NCBI RefSeq assembly: GCF_022539665.2 | Contig: NC_081336.1 | Location: 4,046,221-4,110,220, forward strand | Source: Daphnia carinata | Lineage: Eukaryota; Arthropoda; Branchiopoda; Diplostraca; Daphniidae | Reading direction: 5' to 3' | DNA: 64,000 bases | Part shown: piece by piece, positions 41,451 through 51,671 of the stretch | How positions within the stretch are numbered: the stretch's first letter is position 1 | Layout: each line of letters opens with the position of its first letter | Program-made: the position numbers and the translations under genes | Notes under the pieces: model-generated | Told to the model about the DNA's origin: nothing | Database searches by the model: none | The model's input: the letters and a program-made list of their open reading frames with translations, nothing else

Positions 41451-42314
41451 TATCCCGAAGTTATTTAAAACGGTTAAAAATCGTTATTGGGAATTATTTT
41501 AACGGTCAGTCAAACTACAATGGAAGCCACTAATTGGGGAATTGATGGTAAATTAAAGCCCCTTGGCTAACTTTGCAGGTTGTCGATGTTGCCGACTGCA
41601 GAACACACTGGCGAAATTTATTCTGGCATTTGACGCCATCTATGTCTGGCACTGAAGAAGCAACGGAACAATGTAATGATACAGGAAAAGAAAGACGTCA
41701 TATATTTGCTAATCCTCTCAGGGCAAGCTAAGTCAATCACTGTATTTTTAAAAATGTGCATTCAGCCCATTTGATTCTTTTCGACTATATGGCACTAATC
41801 TAGAAATAGAAAACGGAGTTTGGTCTAGGTGAAACCAATTAGGGCCTTGATTTTAAGAAATTAAAACAGCGTGTGCCGTGTTCGAGGAACTGTATGGCTG
41901 CTTCAGCTGTTTTTACTTTTCGTTGACGTACGAAGTTTCATAATACAGCTCAACGATTGCGCGTTGTCCAGTGGAGTGCAATCAACACAAAAGATCATTC
42001 GGGTTCCATCGTTACCTTCATCACTGCGAAACAGACTGGATAAGGATGAAGAAAGTAGACCCTTTATACAACTTGTGTACTCTATTTACAAAATTACACA
42101 GGTGTGTAAAATAATCAAGAAATAATTAACATAGCAAGTCCATACTGGGTACAGTAAGTTAAATAAATGGGTAAAGCTGGGTTATGATTTTTCATTTTAT
42201 CTGGTATTAGTAGGGATGTCTTTTATCGTATCATATTTGTTATTATTATTGTTATTATTTCAAAGCAGTAGAATCTCTTTGGAGAAACGTGAAGATTGAT
42301 TCGACGTTATCGAC
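41451..42314. other. Unresolved spacer between STRAP and the duplicated block
   Basis: 864 bp that is not repeated in unit B. It should hold the STRAP promoter. A plus-strand open stretch (about 41,868-42,100) with a hydrophobic start and a GTGTGT donor after ACACAG looks exon-like, and a 25-codon ORF begins near 41,645. I could not join them into one frame, and no family was recognised. Confidence 0.35.
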
Positions 42315-42452
42315 TACCAAGTTTGAAATGCTTAGGTTGCTCAATGGAGAGTGGTTGTTGCCATGACAACTATGCCTGAAGGGTAAATACAAGCCAACTT
42401 CAAGTGGTTTCTGGATAATTTGTCAAACCTAATCCAAGCTATATTAGATGAG

Positions 42453-43292
42453 ATGCACGAGGATGTAATATTTGTAACAAATAAGACACACTAGTGATAA
42501 AGTGATTTCAGTTATGTTATGTTAGAGTGTTATTTCATGCTCATTTTTTTTCTAGAAAAAGTCAGTGTCACCAATCAAGAGCAATGGAACAAAGACGACT
42601 TCACGATCTAAAAAGCAAGGTGGTTGGGCAGATGAAACACAACAGTCTAATAGAGCGTTCAGCGCGATGTAGGATTTTATAGCTTGTGGTTAACAAACTT
42701 TTTGTTTCTTATAAATTGTTTTCAAACTAACTAGAGAAAAGCGATTTTCATCAATTAAACTAAAAAAGCAAGGATCAGGAGAAGGTATCTGTTCTGCAAG
42801 TGATTCATCATTCATGAATTTGCATTTGAACAGTCTTGTTTTGTAGAATTTGCAATACCCATAACAGTTCCAGTCACCGACTCAAATGGTGAAGAAGAAG
42901 ATGAAGTAGCTGTTAGCAGCAACTTGATGAAGTAAGTAACTACATTTCTGAACCTAGTTGGCATTACAACAATTATCTTTTTAGGGAAAATCATAACAGA
43001 GTTGCTGCATATAAAGAGCTAAATGCCAACAGTGTTACTAAGCAACACTTGGCCCAGTTTCTAGATGGGGTAGATCTACGTATCCTTACGAAAAACATTC
43101 TTCCAGAATCCCAATCAAAAGAAGTACCAGTCTATTGTAGTATTCAATTTGAAGCTGATTACATTTGGAATTGTTACAAATTACATCATGCACCTTTATA
43201 TATTTCAGGCAGATGTACCATGGAACTGGGATGTACTGTTTGCTGAAATGGTTCCTGACTTAACTCTGGATGGAAAGAAATCTCCCATTTAA
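42453..43292 (+). CDS. Ift43: Intraflagellar transport protein 43, copy A
   Basis: IFT43 is a small IFT-A subunit for retrograde transport in cilia; in an arthropod that would mean sensory-neuron cilia. Exons 42556-42668, 42735-42784, 42847-42931, 42985-43123 and 43209-43292 join in phase. They contain KKQGGWADE, LDGVDLRILTKNILPE and VPWNWDVLFAEM, matching conserved IFT43 segments by recall (QGGWAG, DGEIDLKLLTKVLAPE, GWDWDHLF). The 5' end is uncertain. The nearest workable start is ATG at 42453 in a 12-nt first coding piece (MHED) ending at GTAATA, giving 160 aa. The open frame extends further upstream, so a longer N-terminus is possible. The gene is convergent with SDHD, 113 bp between stops. 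Confidence 0.85.
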
Positions 43293-43405
43293 CACTTTTT
43301 TTTGTACAATTTTTTGTATTGTTACAATCTAATACAAAACAACACAACACTATGCAAGTCCCATTGAAACAACTTCCATGGATTTTCCATGAAAATGATG
43401 TTCTA

Positions 43406-44174
43406 TTACAGCTTCCAAAACATTTTAATAGCATTCACAATCCCCACATCTGAATAGATAAAATAGAATAGCCCACCAAGAGTAAATGCAGAAAGTCCAT
43501 AGACAAGGGCAACACCTAATTTTGCCAATGCAGGACCAACCACTTTTGGCCTCACATAGTCAACCACAATGGTCTCCAAACCCCTGAAATATTTCCCAAT
43601 TTGTATCATGTAAGTTTACTTCAGATAACTCAATTTCTTACCAATGAGCATGTAGTGTGAAAGAAATAGCAAGCAAGTAGTCCATGGCAGCAGATGGAAA
43701 CATGAATGCTGCAGGAACCAAAGGAACTAGAGAAAGTGCTAAACTTCTTTCTATTGTCCAAAGTCTTGTGTGATCATCTGCTGGCTTGCAAGACGATGTT
43801 TCTGCAAGGGATTGATGGCTCATAGTAATTTTTTTCACAGAATTTTGGGATGAAGGCACAATTCTGTTTTCAAAAAACATTTTGTTCCTGTTTGAAAGCG
43901 CAGCCAAACAGGGATTTCCAATTGTCATCCGATTCGACAGTCCAACTATTTAATGCAGAAAAATTGCGTTAACGACCCAAAAACGTTTTTATCAGCCTAC
44001 GGTTAAATACTATTTCCTCGTACGTATATGCATAAAATACAGAAATAATCAATGGAGTTTCCCTAATTAATTTTACCGTGCGAGAATTTGGTAACGGATC
44101 AAATCCATACATTTGTCACTGATTAGGTAATTACCTTTCCCAAAATTTCTGCAGAGAGACACCATTGCGGCCAT
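43406..44174 (-). CDS. Sdhd: Succinate dehydrogenase small membrane subunit CybS (SDHD), copy A
   Basis: This is a membrane anchor of respiratory complex II in the inner mitochondrial membrane that helps bind haem b and ubiquinone. Exons 44174-44135, 43945-43642 and 43583-43406 give 173 aa (human 159). The N-terminus MAAMVSLCRNFGK is a presequence-like start. Diagnostic parts are LVPAAFMFPSAAMDYLLA, FTLHAHWGLETIVVDYVRP and YSDVGIVNAIKMFWKL. The His residues of the TLHAHW segment and the following DY are where haem and quinone ligands lie in the family. Three membrane helices are visible. The frame is intact in this copy. Confidence 0.95.
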
Positions 44175-44450
44175 TTTCGATTATTTCTAGCAATAACAGG
44201 AGCAGACGAATCTGAAGAAGAGCACCTTGTTCTGATTTGAGGCAATTTCGGACGTTTTACCCGAATAAATTAATAATAAAATATTTTTGGACTGCTCATC
44301 ATTGACAAGATTTATGAATACATAGCTGCTAGATCGATTTTACTAATATTATTTTTAATGTTAAGGATTTCATGTTAATTAAAAAGATATTTATTTCTTT
44401 CTCATAGATGAACAATAACCTCTAACCAACTAGTTTCACAAGCAGAATTT

Positions 44451-45191
44451 TTAAGTACACTGAACATGACTTTTGTAGAAGATTTCCAGGGCATTGACTT
44501 TGTTGGGAGGCAGAAGAATATGTGGCCTTACTGATTTTAAATGCAAAATTGCTTGCTCTGGAGTCCAATTATGTTTCTAAACAATCACAAGGGTTATTGA
44601 TGGGTTGGCCACAAAAGAGATAAAATCAAACCTTCATTAGGTAACAAGCTACTAATGCAGCACTTCTTGATCGGCCTGCTTTGCAATGTACATATACCAC
44701 ACCCCCATCAGAAATTTTTTTGTTAATGAATTCCACACCCTTAAGAAGCATATCTTGGGGAGGTGCTTCAAACATGTCAACAACAGAAAATCGAATAGCA
44801 TCAACACCTAACTTTTTCCATTCCTGAAAAAAGAAATTTTAGAAAAGACCCATGGGTAAGCATGAAAGGGATTTGCAAACCTCTGGCTGATGTGTGAGAT
44901 ATTTAACTTCATAATCCTCATTTAGAGAAACAACTGCATTGACTTTTTCTGTTTCAATCAACTGCCCCCAAAAATTGAGAACTCAGGGTAATATGATAAA
45001 TTTTCTGTGATAATGAGTACCTCTAAAACTGTCTATAGCAGTACCTCTTGAGTTTTGTTTCTTAGAGGCAGTGCTCCCAGAATTACATGATTGTCGACGT
45101 GATTATACCACTGTCTAGATGAAATTTTTTCCATCATTACATTATAAGCTAAGGACGGAAAGAATAATACACGGGCAAGGACTGACGACAT
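44451..45191 (-). CDS. Ptpmt1: Mitochondrial phosphatidylglycerophosphatase PTPMT1, copy A
   Basis: PTPMT1 removes phosphate from phosphatidylglycerophosphate in cardiolipin synthesis on the inner mitochondrial membrane. Exons 45191-45045, 44961-44881, 44823-44632 and 44576-44451 give 181 aa. The dual-specificity phosphatase signature is complete (VHCKAGRSRSA: Cys-x5-Arg). Flanking family motifs are LARVLFFPSLAYN, NHVILGALPLRNKTQE, VVSLNEDYE and VRPHILLP. An in-frame ATG at 45215 just upstream (MNSFCLDK) is an alternative start. The gene is followed on the same strand by SDHD, also mitochondrial. Confidence 0.93.
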
Positions 45192-45606
45192 CTTGTCTAA
45201 ACAAAAGCTATTCATTAATTTCCTGAATAAAAAATGTTATACATAGATACCAAACCTGGCGACTCCATTGAACGTACATCAAATTCGTTATTTGTTGTGA
45301 TTTGCAGGTCATAAAATGACGACTATTCGTCTGCTTTGAAGCAGAGGAAGGGAAGGAAAATGACAGACTTTCTATGGCACAGCCAACTGTTTCTGAGTTC
45401 TGTGCCCAACTAAATACAAAGTTTGTAGACACGGTATTTCGATTCAAAATTTGTACATGCAGTACAAAACTTTTTTAAAAGTATGTTAATCAGACAACCT
45501 AAAGGCTATCGAAGCTGAATTAGGCCATGCATACACGAAGGTTCAATTACCGGTTTTCATCCCTTTGAGCTCGTTCGATGACAAACCGCTCTAAATGTAG
45601 ACCAAA

Positions 45607-46379
45607 CTAAAGAAAGTCAAATTCCTCTATTGCTTTATGATTCTTTTTCATTGAATTCAGTGTCTGGTGATGAAAACGTGTTGTTGGTAAAACTCCAGCT
45701 ATATGCCGAACGCACCACAACAGTTGATGATCAAACGTTGCCCATGAGGTTTTCCCGGTAGAAATTAAAACTTCCCTTACGTCTGGGATTGAAGACAAGC
45801 CTTCGATTATTTTCGAACTGAGGTAATGCTTATCCTCCGTGTGCCACAGAACTATCAATTCAAACGTGATTTCCGCGTCCCATAAGTCGAATGAAAGCTT
45901 TGAACTACGGTTTATGGGTAAAAAAAGGAACACGTTTTTGTTTTTTTCTTACCGGAATATGTATATTTTTTCATCAACTAGAGCATCAACTTTAAACTAA
46001 ATAGCATAAGCCTCTTGGCAATTCTATTAATTGCTTTAAATCTCACATAGGACACTTGGCGAAGATAATGTGGGCCAAAATGTTGCCTCTGCGAGGCCCG
46101 ATTTCGTTTTCTCGTAGTCGGTAAGTCTAATTATTCTGCACGCGTTTTCCATGTTTTGCTCTCTCCACTAGCCACTACCAGGTAAGGCTTATCGTACGTA
46201 CTTCCGCAGTAAACGAGAAAGTATGATGTGGCTCTTTTTCCTTTTTTCGTTTTCTTTTCGAAATTAAGGCAACTGAAACCGCTAACTGGTGGTTCTCCGT
46301 ACATGATCAAGCTTTGCAATGCAACCAACTGCCGTTCGAATTGATCTACATGTCCTGGTTGAGTCCAATGAATTTGGTA
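45607..46379 (-). CDS. Unidentified minus-strand gene, copy A (5' end not found)
   Basis: Three exons join in phase: 46379-46179 (starts YQIHWTQPGHVDQFERQL, ends YDKPYL at a GTAGTG donor), 45996-45953 (FKVDALVDEKIYIF, GTAAGA donor) and 45904-45607 (begins RSKLSFDLWDAEITFELIVL, ends EEFDFL and stop). Together they give 180 residues of mixed alpha/beta character with no signal or membrane segment. I do not recognise the family. A start exon upstream of 46,380 must exist but was not resolved, and it would have to sit close to the promoter of the plus-strand repeat-protein gene. Agreement of three splice phases over about 770 bp is the main support. Confidence 0.5.
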
Positions 46380-46573
46380 CTGCGGTTAGTTTTCGCCAAT
46401 GTGATGATCGATCAACGAAAAAATTCAAAGAAAGCCATTGCATCCTGCCGAATCAATGCCAGGAAATGTTAAAACGAGGGCGTACGACATATTCCAGTAA
46501 ACCACAAAAAAAAGAAGACCGTAGCAGATGGATTGCTTGGTTTGAGAAGGTGGAGCCAAGCTTTTCAACTTAA

Positions 46574-46581
46574 TATAAATA
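46574..46581 (+). promoter_or_regulatory. TATA box of the Tyr/Pro-rich protein gene, copy A
   Basis: TATAAATA, with an arthropod-type initiator TCAGT at 46,606-46,610 about 34 nt downstream and the start codon at 46,702. It is the clearest core promoter in the window and fits a strongly regulated structural gene. Confidence 0.75.
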
Positions 46582-46701
46582 GACAGTGATGCAATCATAT
46601 TGGTATCAGTCTTTCAGTTCTATTTCAAAGCACCTGCACCGAGATCCTGATACAAAGACCTACAAATTCTGACGAAAACATAACCAATACTTCTTTTCAA
46701 A

Positions 46702-47662
46702 ATGAAACGCGGAACTTCTCAGGTAAGTTATGATGATGGCTTTTCATTGTTTAGCATGTAAACTTTAAGCACTGTTAGAAAATACCACAAATGAATTAAA
46801 CATTTGATTTGTAATCCAAAAATTTGTTTTCCAACAGCAGTTCTTTGCCCCGATCCTGTTGGGTGTGGTCTTCTTAGGTCTTTTTGGATTTGCGTTCACT
46901 TTAGCATCGGAAACCAATGTAGAGGGTGTTAGCATCGATCGCAGAGCCGAAAACTTGAAGAACCAGACGGAGGCCCGCGATCATCACAGTGGTCACGGAT
47001 ATAACCAACAAGGATACAACGGTGGATATTATCCATCCAAATCGTATGAGAAGAGTAAGCGGCCAAAGCCAAGCTATGGAGCACCAAAACCCCAATCACC
47101 TAAATCGCAATATGGCCCGCCCAAGTCCAACTACGAGGCTCCAGCTTATGGGCATCCTTCTCCATCCTACAATCCACCAGCCTATAGCTCACCTTCCTAC
47201 AGCCCACCTTCCTACAGTCCACCGTCTTACAGTGCCCCATCTTATAGCCCACCGTCTTACAGCGCTCCTTCTTACAGCCCCCCATCATACAGCCCTCCAT
47301 CCTACTCCCCTCCATCTTACAGTCCACCATCTTACAGTCCACCATCTTACAGTTCTCCAGCCTACAATCCTCCAGCTCCCACGTACACAGAAGCCCCATA
47401 TTCTGCGCCTCACGCTAGCTACGACTCCCCAGCCTATTCTTCTCCAGCTTACCCAGAAGCACCTGCTTATTCAGCACCAGCTTACGCTCCTCCAGCATAC
47501 AGCGAGCAATCTTATCCTCAACAATATTCTGAACCGGAATACCCTTACAAAAGCATATCGGAATCAAACAAACCAGGCAGTCAGGGAGCCTCCAATAACG
47601 ACAACGGCTTTGCCAATTTCGAGGATTTCTTTAAGCAAACCATCAAATTTCGACAATTTTAA
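46702..47662 (+). CDS. Secreted tyrosine/proline/serine-rich repeat protein (cuticle or matrix type)
   Basis: Exon 1 is 46702-46722 and exon 2 is 46838-47662, giving 281 aa. Residues about 9-32 form a hydrophobic signal ([18 protein letters not shown]). A basic Gly/Tyr/Lys region follows, then from about residue 100 a tandem array built on [10 protein letters not shown] pentapeptides, later YSSPAY and APAYAPPAY variants, and a short acidic tail. The composition recalls structural or adhesive matrix proteins whose tyrosines are cross-linked (prisilkin, mussel adhesive and extensin-like repeats). A cuticle, shell or secreted-fibre role is an inference. The acceptor reads ACAGCAG, a NAGNAG site that could add or drop one Gln. 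The copy in unit B is deleted. Confidence 0.8.
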
Positions 47663-48119
47663 GTTGAAGATGAAAAATGATTTCTACGAATTTTTAAGCG
47701 TAACTGAATCTTCGAGATGAAGAGCCGGTTTTTTTTCGAAAACTTGATTGAGGAAATTATGTCAGTCTTATATAATCATTTCGTTACTGTTGCTTCTAAT
47801 GATACTAGTTCCGCTTCATTTTGTGTTTCCGCAATTCTGTACGTTATTGTTTATTGAATAAACATAAAGTACATCAAACATCCAGCCTTGATCTTATTTT
47901 TCCCATTTCGAATTAGGGAATGAACCAAAAATCGTAATCTACAGCATGTCAGTTATAAATTTCTATGCTGCACCTGCCTCAAAACGAATAAGTCTTTAAA
48001 GTTAGGCCTTGAAAGACCATAAAAAATGTTGTAAGGCTCAGTAATAAAGATTAAACGAAAATTTGCCTCGTCTAATAGAAGAAAAAAAGTAAAAATTTCA
48101 AAAACAGTTAGGGAAAAAA
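47663..48119. other. 3' UTR and spacer after the Tyr/Pro-rich gene
   Basis: 457 bp: 3' UTR to the poly(A) signal at 47,857, then AT-rich spacer. The part from about 47,926 recurs in unit B at 63,712. No gene is supported. Confidence 0.55.
47857..47862 (+). terminator. Poly(A) signal of the Tyr/Pro-rich protein gene
   Basis: AATAAA 195 bp after the stop codon. Confidence 0.7.
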
Positions 48120-48652
48120 ATACAGTCAGTGCCTTTGAACTACCTGAAACTATAATTAATGCTTTCCCTATCGGGGAAACTAAAGAAACATGCGAAGAAG
48201 TACGATCAAAGGATTTTTGGGGACAGCAAAAATCACTTTCAGCTTCATAAAGATTTCAAATACTAAAATATCGAGTAAAAAAAAAACAGGATTGACGGGA
48301 TATAAATGTAATATGACATGACAGGTTAAACAAAACATAGACAGCGTTTTACTGTAGCAGCTTCATCTCCTCGCCAATCACATAAAAAATGGTAACTAGA
48401 TATACCTTATCGAACAATTGATAAGCAAGAGTAATACTTGATAGCAGAACTGGATTTGAGTTCATTTACTAACATAGACCATCAGTGAACAAGTATTTGG
48501 TAAATCTATTATCCCAGTTTCGTTTTTAGCTGATATTTTAAGAGTAAGTTCAAATAGGAAAAAAATCTTTACTGCTTTCTCCTCCCAATAGGAAATTCAC
48601 TTTGAACACGGAGATGTCCAGCGATGATGAGGACTCGCGAACAATGTCATTT
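48120..48652 (+). repeat. Array unit U1 (truncated)
   Basis: Homologous to the first part of U2 and U3, but more diverged. It runs from the GAACTACCT...ATAATTAATG block to ATGTCATTTC, the first codons of the small membrane-protein ORF, and there breaks directly into U2. Its version of the 64-codon ORF stops after ten codons. U1 is repeated at the right end of the window (63,908 onward). Confidence 0.85.
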
Positions 48653-49028
48653 CAATAGCGCAGTATCAGAACAGCCCATACGATACGCTTTATACGGTCA
48701 TTTTCAGTCTCAAGATAGAAAATACGAGAACCACTTTTGAACTACCTTGAACTATAATTAATGTTTTTCCTGTTGAGGAACTCTAGAAATATGAAAGAAG
48801 TAAGGTCAAATAATTTAACTAAGTTAATGTTGTTGTATGTAATATTGTTTAAAAAGTTTAATGTGAAGTCAAGTTACCGCCTCATAAATACTTTAAATAC
48901 TAAAAAATCGAAGCAAAAAGAATAGGCTTGACAGGATACAAAAACAATGTGACATAGTAATTCTTTAAAAAAAACATAAACAACATTTTACCGTAACAGC
49001 TCCATTTCTTCGGCAATCACATTCAAAA

Positions 49029-49269
49029 ATGATAACTAAATACGATATCAAGCAACTGATAAGCAGAGTAATACTTGATAGCAGAACTGTATTTTACCAT
49101 TTACTAACAAAGACCATCAGTGAACAAGTATTTGCTAAATCTATTGTCCCAGTTTCGTTTTTAGCTGATATTTTAAGAGTAAGTTCTAATAGGAAAAATC
49201 TTAACTGTTTTCTCCTCCAAATAGGAAATTCGCTTCGAACAGGGAGACGTCGCCCAACGACGACATTAG
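49029..49269 (+). CDS. 64-codon ORF upstream of the membrane-protein ORF, unit U2
   Basis: ATG at 49029 reads 50 codons to AGA|GTAAGT at 49178, then resumes at 49225 after a 46-bp intron and ends EIRFEQGDVAQRRH, stop at 49269. The stop lies 12 nt before the next ATG. It is moderately basic, with no signal peptide or known domain. It could be a real small protein or an upstream ORF controlling the next one. Confidence 0.4.
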
Positions 49270-49281
49270 GGATCACGAACA

Positions 49282-49761
49282 ATGTCATTTCTGCCATTCA
49301 CAGACTCATTTGAATTCTTTTTCGGAGTCATACTCTCAATCGTGTTCGGAATTGTATTTCGAGATATCATCTTCAGCACAACATCGAAAATAATACACGT
49401 TTCGAACGGAAGCAATGAACTCGTTCAAGTGAGAATCAGAGACAATGGGGTAAATCAACAAGAGACCCTTGCAACTCTGCTACCCGGAGAAGTCAACATA
49501 CACAGATCAACCGGATGGACGAATGACGCTAGTTTAACAGTCTGTGTTTTCGTGAAATTCGAAGACAACACTGAAGAATCGATTAACACGGAGAACAATC
49601 GAAGTATAATCATTAAGCCGAACAAAAGGCTCGTCGAGGCAAAATACGAACCCTGGTTCAAGGCAGCTCTATCTTTTAGACGGGCTGATTCAAGCATTTG
49701 GCGGGATAAGGGGAATATCTGTCACAAGCCCAGATGTGGGGCAGCAACTTGCATGTGTTAA
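49282..49761 (+). CDS. Small single-pass membrane protein, unit U2 (unknown family)
   Basis: 159 aa. Residues about 11-32 form one hydrophobic segment (FFFGVILSIVFGIVF). The remainder has alternating hydrophobic residues suggesting a beta-sandwich (KIIHVSNGSNELVQVRI, GWTNDASLTVCVFVKF) and a Cys-rich end (CHKPRCGAATCMC). I do not recognise the family. It lies 12 nt after a 64-codon ORF in the same transcript orientation, and its start ATGTCATTTC is shared with U3 and with the end of U1. Confidence 0.6.
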   Translation: MSFLPFTDSFEFFFGVILSIVFGIVFRDIIFSTTSKIIHVSNGSNELVQVRIRDNGVNQQETLATLLPGEVNIHRSTGWTNDASLTVCVFVKFEDNTEESINTENNRSIIIKPNKRLVEAKYEPWFKAALSFRRADSSIWRDKGNICHKPRCGAATCMC

Positions 49762-50027
49762 AATGTAAATGAAAGCCTGCGATTATTTAGAGTGAATAGT
49801 GCATAGTGAACAAGAATTCAGGAAACTAAAAAAAAACGGCGTTCATTTTGTGTGGGTTGTAAATTATGAAACAAATACAACTCTTTTGGGGCATACAACA
49901 ACTCATATATACTTAACTTAACCAGCATATCCAAAGCCTCCTCTGTGGCTATTCTTCCTGTTTGTTCTTTATAACATTTGACTCCATAGCATTTCAAAAC
50001 TCTTATGTGCTAGATCGCAACCTAAAA

Positions 50028-50526
50028 ATGTGCGACATGATTTTGAAATATTTCCAGAAGAAGTTTTCTTGGCTTGGCCGAACCGTAAATGATGACAGTT
50101 CCAGTAACGAGCACAGTGGAAGGAACTCGGATGGAAGCTGCAATTTTTCGCACTGTGATGACGATTTTTACCAAGAGGACAATTTCAACAGTTACAGTCA
50201 AGTAGAAGACTTGGGAGAAGATGTCGAGTTCCACCGAAGGGAACGGAACTCGCAGTTCGAGCTACGAGGAATGTTCTTTGAAAACTACAAGGCCGGCGCA
50301 CACTATTGATAATACCGAAGCACCGAACCTAACCAATCATTATAAGAAGAAAAACTCCCCTGCACAAAACACCAAAAAGCATGTGAAATTAAGAGTTAGA
50401 AGTAGCAGTCTGCGAACGGAACAGAAGGAAGAAAAGAAGAATAAAATAAAGGGAGAATCTCGGGTACCAATAACGAAAGAGCCTACTTCAAGTCGCTTTA
50501 CTCTTCGGCTCCCCTGGCATTGGTAA
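50028..50526 (+). pseudogene. Serine/acid-rich ORF, unit U2, frameshifted
   Basis: Starts MCDMILKYFQKKF and continues Ser/Asp-rich (SGRNSDGSCN, DDDFYQED). Compared with U3, two bases are missing near 50,222-50,228, so the first frame stops at 50309. The homologous C-terminal part (RSSSYEECSLKTT...) continues in the next frame to 50526. It is probably non-functional. Confidence 0.5.
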
Positions 50527-51055
50527 CGGGGATTCTACCTTTATTTTATTCTTCTTTTCTTCTCGTTAAATTATGACAAGTAATTAAATATCACACTGGT
50601 AGCACAGTCAATCAGCATTCTTTTGCCACCAGTGAATGAATTAATTACGTGAATGGACGTACAGTTTGTCTGCCACATTTTGTAGCGCAGTATCAGAACA
50701 GCCCATACGATACGCTTTATACGGTCATTTTCAGTCTCAAGATAGAAAATACGAGAACCACTTTTGAACTACCTTGAACTATAATTAATGTTTTTCCTGT
50801 TGAGGAACTCTAGAAATATGAAAGAAGTAAGCTCAAAAAATTTAACTAAGTTAATGTTGTTGTATGTAATATTGTTTAAAAAGTTTAATGTGAAGTCAAG
50901 TTACCGCCTCATAAATACTTTAAATACTAAAAAATCGAAGCAAAAAGAATAGGCTTGACAGGATACAAAAACAATGTGACATAATAATTCTTTAAAAAAA
51001 ACATAAACAACATTTTACCGTAACAGCTCCATTTCTTCGACAATCACATTCAAAA

Positions 51056-51296
51056 ATGATAACTAAATACGATATCAAGCAACTGATAAGCAGAGTAATA
51101 CTTGATAGCAGAACTGTATTTTACCATTTACTAACAAAGACCATCAGTGAACAAGTATTTGCTAAATCTATTGTCCCAGTTTCGTTTTTAGCTGATATTT
51201 TAAGAGTAAGTTCTAATAGGAAAAATCTTAACTGTTTTCTCCTCCAAATAGGAAATTCGCTTCGAACAGGGAGACGTCGCCCAACGACGACATTAG
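51056..51296 (+). CDS. 64-codon ORF upstream of the membrane-protein ORF, unit U3
   Basis: Identical in predicted protein, and apparently in coding bases, to the U2 copy, with the same intron (donor after 51205, acceptor before 51252) and the same 12-nt gap to the next ATG. This identity contrasts with the diverged ORF that follows. Confidence 0.4.
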
Positions 51297-51308
51297 GGAT
51301 CACGAACA

Positions 51309-51671
51309 ATGTCATTTCTGTCATTCACAGACGCATTCGGATTCGTTTTCGGAGTCATACTCTCAATCGTGTTCGGAATTGTAATTCGAGATATCATCTT
51401 CAGCACAACATCGAAAATAATACACGTTTCGAACGGAAGCAATGAACTCGTTCAAGTGAGAATCAGAGACAATGGGGTAAATCAACAAGAGACCCTTACA
51501 AATCTGCCACCCGGAGAAGTCCACAGACACAGATCAACCGGATGGACGAATGACGCTAGTTTAACAGTCTGTGTTTCCGTGAGATTCGAAGACAACACTG
51601 AAGAGTCGATTAACACACAGAACAATCGAAATATAATCATTATGGCGGACAGAGTGCTCATCGAGGCATAA
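51309..51671 (+). CDS. Small membrane protein, unit U3, truncated at the C-terminus
   Basis: 120 aa. It has the same membrane segment and beta-rich domain as the U2 copy. A TAA replaces the AAA codon at residue 121, so the last 39 residues, including the Cys-rich tail, are lost; the frame beyond the stop stays open to 51788. Between U2 and U3 I count 24 codons with replacement changes, one nonsense change and only four silent changes. It may be a functional short form or a recent pseudogene. Confidence 0.5.
   Translation: MSFLSFTDAFGFVFGVILSIVFGIVIRDIIFSTTSKIIHVSNGSNELVQVRIRDNGVNQQETLTNLPPGEVHRHRSTGWTNDASLTVCVSVRFEDNTEESINTQNNRNIIIMADRVLIEA

Larger units (their letters stand above)
48656..50682 (+). 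repeat. Array unit U2 (2,027 bp)
   Basis: It begins TAGCGCAGTATCAG and is followed at exactly 2,027 bp by the same sequence starting U3. It contains the 64-codon ORF, the intact small membrane-protein ORF and a frameshifted serine-rich ORF. Homology to U3 ends near 50,425; the last 250 bp are not shared with U3. Confidence 0.9.

Noticed and set aside
46064-46190. Plus-strand mini-gene beginning MWAKMLPLRGPISFSRSR with a GTAAGT donor and a following CCACTACCAG mini-exon
   Set aside because: The presequence-like start is attractive and conserved in unit B, but no continuing exon gives a recognisable protein and it lies across an intron of the better-supported minus-strand gene.
46319-46573. 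84-codon plus-strand ORF beginning MQPTAVRIDLHVLVESN
   Set aside because: It overlaps the first minus-strand exon of the unidentified gene, has no promoter of its own, and ends early in unit B because of an insertion.
46989-47720. 243-codon plus-strand frame overlapping the Tyr/Pro-rich gene
   Set aside because: It is a shifted frame through the 15-bp repeats (His/Leu/Thr strings). The PSYSP frame has the signal peptide, splice site and promoter.
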